Source of the DNA: Bacteroidota bacterium
GTDB taxonomy: Bacteria > Bacteroidota > Bacteroidia > Flavobacteriales > Flavobacteriaceae
Length of the DNA stretch: 15,264 nucleotides
Assembly (NCBI GenBank): GCA_023437485.1
Contig: JAEZGB010000066.1
Span: 1-15,264, forward strand
Direction: 5' to 3'
This document shows positions 14,277-15,264 of the stretch, one piece after another. The position numbers and the translations under genes are program-made. The first letter of the stretch is position 1, and every line of letters starts with the position of its first letter. The notes under the pieces are model-generated. The model searched no databases. It saw only the letters and a list, made by a program, of their open reading frames with translations, and was not told the DNA's origin.

Positions 14277-14735
14277 ATGGAAACCACAACCAATAATTGC
14301 AAGACCCTGGCAGCCCTGACGCACTTAAGTGCCTTGAGCCAATACTTTTTCCCCCTGGGAAATTTCATTCTTCCGGTGGTCATCTGGAGCGTATCGCGCC
14401 GGGGCTCGGAGTTTGTGGACGACCACGGAAAGCAGGCGATCAATTTTCAGCTTAGCATTTTTCTGTATTCGCTTGTTCTGGCCATCATCGCGATTCCCAT
14501 CCTGCTTTTCACCATATTCAAAAATGTTCCCTTTTCAGTGATTGCCGACGGCGGCGAATTCGCCTACCATTTATCTCCCGCCAACATTACCGGGATAGTC
14601 ATCATCGCGGCCATTGCCGTAATGCTCTTTATACTGCTAAAAGTAGCCGAGTTTTTCCTGATCATCTTCGCCTCGGTCAGGGCAGCCAATGGCGAACCCT
14701 ATAATTACCCGTTCAGCATCAAGTTTATCAAGTAG
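14277..14735 (+). CDS. DUF4870 domain-containing membrane protein
   Basis: Small inner-membrane protein of 152 residues with no known biochemical function. Three to four hydrophobic segments are seen: about 19-39 (after the conserved LAALTHLSAL), 59-81, 104-122 and an adjacent one to about 135. The motif FVDDHGKQAINFQLS at 46-60 is the DUF4870 hallmark. The cytoplasmic ends are short. The head-GIN gene follows 107 nt downstream on the same strand; I recall DUF4870, PspC and GIN genes clustering in Flavobacterium, which hints at envelope-stress or membrane-surface functions, but that is inference. I chose the ATG at 14277 because METTTNNCKTLAALTHLSAL matches the family N-terminus. Confidence 0.88.
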   Translation: METTTNNCKTLAALTHLSALSQYFFPLGNFILPVVIWSVSRRGSEFVDDHGKQAINFQLSIFLYSLVLAIIAIPILLFTIFKNVPFSVIADGGEFAYHLSPANITGIVIIAAIAVMLFILLKVAEFFLIIFASVRAANGEPYNYPFSIKFIK

Positions 14736-14842
14736 TTTCAATCACCAATCAATCAAACCGCCCTAATCAGGCAAAAATCAAAAATCATCATCAATCACCC
14801 GGGGCGTAACAGCTTGGAGCGTCTGGGAAAAAAATCAAAATC

Positions 14843-15264
14843 ATGTTCAAAATCATCACATCGCTTAGCATGTTCCTAGTGGGACAGCTGGCACAGTCAC
14901 AAGATCAGGTTCAACCCTTTAACAAAATCCACGCGGTGGGCAACGTCCAGGTTATCCTGAAAAAATCGCCGGTAAACGCCATCCAATTTATCGAGGGAAG
15001 CGGTCAGGCATCGGCCGAGGTGGCCAAAGGCGTGCTCACCATCCAATCGGCCCCCGGAGGCGCGGCAATCCTCGAGGTATCGGCAATTGAAATATCCGAA
15101 ATCGTGGCAAACGGCGCGTCGGTGCGAATCCAAAGCGGATTGTCAACTGAAAAATTGGCCGTAAAACTTACCCGCGGCGCTACGATCCACGGGAATATCG
15201 AAACCAAAAAAGCCAGCGTAAGTGCCCATGACGGCTCAGTGGTCTCGGCAAGGCTCAATACAGA
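14843..15264 (+). CDS. Head GIN domain (DUF2807) secreted protein, 3'-truncated by window end
   Basis: Open frame of 140 codons from ATG 14843 that runs off the window without a stop. The N-terminus (MFKIITSLSMFLVGQLAQS) is a signal peptide with probable cleavage after AQS. The following FNKIHAVGNVQVILKKSP and repeated short strands with small and polar residues (VSAIEISEIVANGASVRIQ, LAVKLTRGATIHGNIETKKASVSAHDGSVVSA) are typical of the right-handed beta-helix of DUF2807 'head GIN' proteins, which are envelope or surface proteins of unknown function. It is probably transcribed with the DUF4870 gene 107 nt upstream. The beginning is unusual: TCAAAATCAT occurs at 14835-14844, spanning the start codon, and again at 14847-14856. 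Length and C-terminus are unknown. Confidence 0.85.
   Translation, partial: MFKIITSLSMFLVGQLAQSQDQVQPFNKIHAVGNVQVILKKSPVNAIQFIEGSGQASAEVAKGVLTIQSAPGGAAILEVSAIEISEIVANGASVRIQSGLSTEKLAVKLTRGATIHGNIETKKASVSAHDGSVVSARLNT

Overview
The window is about 15.3 kb of ordinary chromosomal DNA from a member of the Bacteroidota, most probably Flavobacteriaceae and close to Flavobacterium. The evidence is the protein families present (a short one-domain DEAD-box-like protein, a DnaJ with half a zinc finger, DUF4442, DUF4870, a head-GIN protein), exact TAnnTTTG promoter elements upstream of several genes, weak Shine-Dalgarno sequences, and intergenic repeats that I remember from flavobacterial genomes. Base composition is roughly balanced, which is GC-rich for that family, so I do not name a species. 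No tRNA, rRNA, CRISPR array, phage or insertion sequence is visible.

Layout. 1-939 (+): 3' part of the methylmalonyl-CoA mutase chaperone GTPase meaB, which converges with a two-gene minus-strand unit (MATE exporter 1141-2538, then a very acidic small protein 927-1154). 2819-3364 (+): small outer-membrane beta-barrel protein with its own terminator. 3445-7436 (-): four tightly packed genes, transcribed from right to left: a sigma-54-type response regulator lacking a DNA-binding domain, a one-domain degenerate DEAD-box protein, a GNAT acetyltransferase and an ABC-F ATPase. 7437-7775 holds no gene but is almost entirely repeats: an AT-rich heptamer array, a structured stem-loop element and a second heptamer array inside an inverted repeat. 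7776-10001 (-): a NatA/NatB-like ABC exporter pair. 10163-11838 (-): grpE-dnaJ chaperone operon with promoter and terminator. 12025-12681 (+): YceI-family lipoprotein, whose 3' end overlaps the convergent TIGR01777 epimerase gene (12665-13591, -), which is preceded by a DUF4442 hotdog protein (13636-14100, -). 14277-15264 (+): DUF4870 membrane protein followed by a secreted head-GIN protein cut off by the window end.

How the genes fit together. Most are independent housekeeping units. Two groups suggest shared function: grpE-dnaJ (co-chaperones of DnaK, which is not in the window) and the natAB-like exporter. The response-regulator/DEAD/GNAT/ABC-F run shows translational coupling (TAATG, then a 17-nt overlap), although no common pathway is evident from the sequences.

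I see no clear new multi-gene system. The observations most worth pursuing are the composite repeat region at 7437-7775, the response regulator with a GAFTSA loop and no HTH, the catalytically degenerate mini-DEAD protein coupled to it, and the half zinc finger of DnaJ.
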